A stretch of 64,000 nucleotides of DNA, from contig MPNW01000081.1 in assembly GCA_011800805.1 (NCBI GenBank), forward strand, positions 209,945-273,944, given 5' to 3'. The notes under the pieces are model-generated. The model was not told where the DNA came from, searched no databases, and saw only the letters and a program-made list of their open reading frames with translations. Source of the DNA: Hirudo medicinalis (Eukaryota > Annelida > Clitellata > Hirudinida > Hirudinidae). Below, one piece after another: positions 60,458 to 64,000 of the stretch; the stretch's first letter is position 1; each line of letters begins with the position of its first letter. The translations under genes and the position numbers were made by a program.

Positions 60458-62509
60458 ATTTTAGTTATTTGTCGTACACAAAATTCTTAGGAGAGAAAAT
60501 AAATTGTTATATATAGAGACGATGGCCCCTTCCAAAAGGTTTTCCAACAAAAGTACTTTCGGAGTAGTTCCATATATACTTTTCGGATGAGAAGAAATCA
60601 TTAGACGATCTGAGGAACCGGCGTGACTTGATGAGGGTCTGGTAAGGTGATTCTCTTTGTGTGGCTCGCATAAGTTGCACATCAATCGATAAGTTATATT
60701 AAATGTTAACCTGAAAGTCCAGGGAGGGGGGCAACAGAAACTCAAGAAAGGCAAGATGTAACTCTAAGAATTTTTTAGACGATGAAATTTATCGCGAGAA
60801 ATTTTCCGGATACCAATTAAACTCCAAACATAAAGCATAAGTCATAAAGCATTCAACCCACTGATTTTGGAATTAAATTTGGAATTAGTTTCAGTTAATG
60901 TGATCAATTCATAAAAATTAACTTTTATTCTAAACGAGTTGTGGCGTTTATAATGGGGCTGTTTTGCCTTGTGTTATTTTGCGGGCAGGCTATTTTGACG
61001 GGGTGCCGGTGATCACCACATGTGATTACTGCAAGGTAAGCATAATGCAACACGTAGAAATGTTTTTTGAAGAATTAGTAAAGGACGTAAGATGGTGGAG
61101 TAATTGGATGCCCAGATTAGGTTGCAGTAATTTAGATATGGATATAGTAGGGAATAGTAAAAAGTGATAACTGTTTTTAATTAATTAATATAATATAATT
61201 GTATTAATACAGCGGCTTATGCCAATTATGCCAATATTACTGAAAATCTTACTGATAAACAAGTTCAGTTCGTAAAATTAATCTCGCGTCGAAAAGAAAG
61301 GAGCAACAACTACATTGGTGACTCGACACATCTGCACAAGCGCAGCATGCAGAAGTGCCAGAATCTACAATCCTTCCACCAAGTTCTCGACCATCCGTCG
61401 TCATAAGGTCTGGACGTATAATCAAGATTCCTGCTCGATATAGAGACTGATTTAGAAATGAGGATGTGACGATATTTTACGCCATGTTAAATTAGAGCTT
61501 GGTCTTGTAATGTTTTTTGACGTTTGACAATAAGCTTTACAAGTAGGTGGTACCTTTGACGGATCCGGTGACGTTACCGCCATTCATCGCCAAAAGCAGT
61601 GGTTCCGATTTGTTACTGTTTTCGGACCCCTTTGACGAGCGATCCTAGCCTATGGTTGAGATTCATAGTTTGCCCCAACAGTCTAGACTTGCAGTAGACT
61701 GTGCCCTGAGTTCTGCCTCGGTGAAGATGCGATCTGAATCCTCTCCAGGAACTTGTGGAGGGAAGGCGGCACTTTGTAGAAATGTCTTCTGCGAGATGGA
61801 CTGAGAGACTAATTGCCTCCGAAAAGTTCTGAAAAGGCAATATGTATCGCATTGTCGATTTCGATTGTTCGCTCGGCTTACGGCGGCGCTAGAGCTACAT
61901 TTCATATTATTTAAAATAAATCGCACTTCTAACCTTTTGACATCTATTGTATGTCTTTAAAAACTTGTTAGGTAATCGTTGTATTGAGCGCTTTTACAAG
62001 ACCAAACTTATTAAGTTTAAAAATTATGGAATATACGACATTCTTATAATAAGCTATTATCACTTCAAAGACTAATTTTCGTATGTAACTCGTATGTAAT
62101 AGGCCTACCCGATCGCTCATGAACATGTGCTTCAAAGGCAAACCTCACGCAGTATTCGGGCGATTTTATAGCACAAGGTTGATTTCTTTTATAAGTAAGA
62201 TAGAGTTTATGCAAATGCAATGTATCTGAATTATTATGACCTCGCTATGTGAAATTTATTTGAAACAAATTTATGTTCATGAACTGACTGAGCTGATACA
62301 TCAACAAGGGTCAAATATAATTCTCAATCCTTTTAGTCGAACTAAATACCTTTGACACCTTAATTTATGGAAATTTCTTCGACATTAATTTTTTTTACGA
62401 CAATAACGAATAACTTACTTTTACATATCATTGAAAAACCTATCTTATCCACAAAATATTATTCATTCATTTATCACAGTCTAAAAAAAAACCCTTGCGC
62501 AGCATACAA
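60458..62509. other. Intergenic, repeat-rich
   Basis: No gene recognised. 61270-61330 has acaactacattggtgactcg, like the end of a 5' LTR and primer site of gypsy-type elements, and 61600-61930 has open stretches on the minus strand without recognised motifs; both may be retroelement debris. 62300-62509 is the FBXW4 3' flank that is duplicated at 57.8 kb. Confidence 0.4.
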
Positions 62510-63646
62510 TCATTTGTAGAAATCAATCTTTGCCAAACATTCATCTAGAGCCATGAACAGTGAAGTCGGACTGAATGCCAGAGAATACACAGGACTGGAA
62601 CTTCTAAAATGGTATATCTGTCAAGAGGAAAACCCCAATATGTTTTTAACTTAAAAGATCAACCAAGCATTTTCAAGCATCAGCAAAATACATTTTGTTA
62701 AAAATCTTCTGATAAATGTTGACAAAAGAAACCTGGACAGGTCTGTTCGGTGACCTCAAATCCCACAACACTGATTGAGAAGAACGAGCTGACCCCGAAA
62801 TGACTGAGTGTCTGTAGTCGAGTGCCATGCAGTAAATGGCAGAGTCGCTTGGATCTTCGAATGATAACACACTACAAAGTAGCAATTTGCATCCTCAAAA
62901 ACGGATCTAATACGCTCCACAAGTATTAGAAAATGCTTGAATGAACAATGTGGATGAAATACCAAAACAAAATTCATGCAATTAAGATTTTAGAGAGGGC
63001 TTAAAACACACAATGATTAACTCAGAATTAAATAATTATATAAATAAAAAATGCAAAAGTTGAAAACATGTCAAACCTCAATGATGTTGGAATCCTCAAG
63101 TCCCAAACCTTGACGTAGCTGTCGTAATCAGATGTCAGAAGAATGTTTGCATCCAACTCCTTCATATCCAGAATTCCTGCTCCGTGCTTAAAATTGCGAC
63201 CAACGTAGGAAATTTGGATTGCTCTGTTGAAAAAATATCAGCCTTTGTTTAATTGCTGAAATATTGTTTGAGGAAATTATGTTGACCATGACATTCCACG
63301 ATAATAAAGATGTAGAAAATTTAAATCATAAATAGGTTTTTGATTTTAAACTTTGCTCAGAGCACAAAAATAAAGTGATGAAAGAAAACTACAAAATGGA
63401 AAATATCAAACCTCTGCATGTCCCAGATGGTGATTGGAGACCTGAAGTGTTTTACACCAGCTGTACCCACTGCCAGCCTAATTAAAATTATTACTATTTA
63501 TTTACTATTAATCTTATGATGGGGACTTGGTAAATGAAACAAGATTTGAGCCTTTACTTGCAATGACCAAAAGAAACAAGAGAGAGAACCCTGTCACCAA
63601 GTGGTAAAGTGACAACTTCTTTCTGTCCTGAGTGTTTATTGAAGAT
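62510..63646 (-). CDS. FBXW4: F-box/WD repeat protein 4, 3' exons
   Basis: Five in-phase exons: 63646-63558, 63477-63412, 63223-63077, 62871-62733 and 62617-62510 (TGA 62512-62510). They encode the last WD40 blades: LPLGDRVLSL, RSPITIWDMQR, FKHGAGILDMKELDANILL with YDSYVKVWDLR, EDPSDSAIYCMALDYRHSVI with VLWDLRSP, and finally SSSPVYSLAF ending IDFYK. The GAGILD...SYVKVWDLR...DS.IYC order matches the C-terminal half of FBXW4 (dactylin). FBXW4 is a substrate-recognition subunit of SCF ubiquitin ligases; its F-box is N-terminal and lies outside the window, as no earlier exon was found at 63650-64000. About 182 residues are visible. A decayed duplicate of the last exon lies at 57.8-58.3 kb. Confidence 0.9.
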
Positions 63647-64000
63647 CTGAAAAGTTAGCCAATTAAATAAAATCAATACAGTGCTAGAAAAAAGGTTACG
63701 ACAGTCCTTATATTTTCCAATAACTTAAGTTTAAAACAGCGTACAAAGCTCAAATTTAGAAGAAATGTATAATATCCTTATAGAATATAGCTCGTAAGTT
63801 TTTATTCATTTTGATTAAGAATTAAGCGTAAATTCCACAAATAACCAATTTTTTGCATAGAAATATTATTACAACAGTCTTCAAACAAATGCATAAATTT
63901 CAGTGGTTTGGCAAAAAAAATTTATTAAAACCAAATAAAATAATATTTCAATAGGATGTTATCCCTCCTTTCTTGGAAATAACATCTATGCACCTATTTT
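63647..64000. other. FBXW4 intron
   Basis: AT-rich sequence upstream of the first visible FBXW4 exon; no exon recognised before the window ends. Confidence 0.6.

Noticed and set aside
61270..61930. Possible full LTR retrotransposon 5' end and gag
   Set aside because: Only a short primer-site-like motif and unrecognised ORFs; no reverse transcriptase, integrase or paired LTR seen in the window.

Overview
This is a scaffold piece from an animal nuclear genome. It is AT-rich and gene-dense, its coding regions are split by GT-AG introns, and it holds one assembly gap of N (38240-38908) plus a single N at 59503. The gene set is metazoan: a DEG/ENaC channel, transgelin/calponin, a SOBP-like protein, LDLa-SRCR-trypsin protease, a PAN-lectin-mucin surface protein, IGF2BP/Imp, a retinol-dehydrogenase-type SDR, GSKIP, hnRNP Q/R, ABRA/STARS and FBXW4. 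An invertebrate bilaterian is the best guess. The sequence alone does not name the phylum.

Layout. 0-8 kb: 3' end of a DEG/ENaC channel (+), a dead hAT-like transposase (+), a four-exon transgelin (+) and a SOBP-like gene (-). 8-13 kb: no recognised gene. 13-23 kb: two minus-strand genes 390 bp apart. One is a seven-exon type I membrane protein (signal peptide, two PAN-like domains, SUEL-type lectin domain, Ser/Thr/Pro mucin stalk, TM). The other is a long type II transmembrane serine protease with LDLa repeats and an SRCR domain. 24-26.6 kb: IGF2BP/Imp (+), one RRM and four KH domains. 26.6-31.7 kb: gene-poor. 31.7-35.3 kb: six-exon SDR (+), whose first intron holds a 23-bp tandem array, an R2-like retrotransposon fragment and a long trinucleotide microsatellite. 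35-42 kb: a graveyard of transposon pieces around the gap, with an inverted repeat on either side. 45.6-46.3 kb: GSKIP (-). 49-51.8 kb: hnRNP Q/R (-). 55.8-57.8 kb: ABRA/STARS (+). 57.8-58.3 kb: a decayed duplicate of the end of FBXW4. 58.5-60.5 kb: a broken FLYWCH/MULE transposase split by an LTR-like insertion. 62.5-63.6 kb: the 3' exons of FBXW4 (-).

Exon boundaries were called by eye from splice signals and checked by reading-frame phase. For the transgelin, PAN/lectin, SDR, GSKIP, ABRA and FBXW4 models every junction is in phase. Three genes (IGF2BP, hnRNP Q/R, SOBP-like) each show one apparent frameshift inside otherwise intact conserved coding sequence, which suggests residual assembly errors. 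No operon-like coupling or CRISPR is present. The most unusual items are the PAN-lectin-mucin protein, the protease with an Asn at the S1 specificity position and a non-basic activation junction, and the large number of small interleaved repeats.
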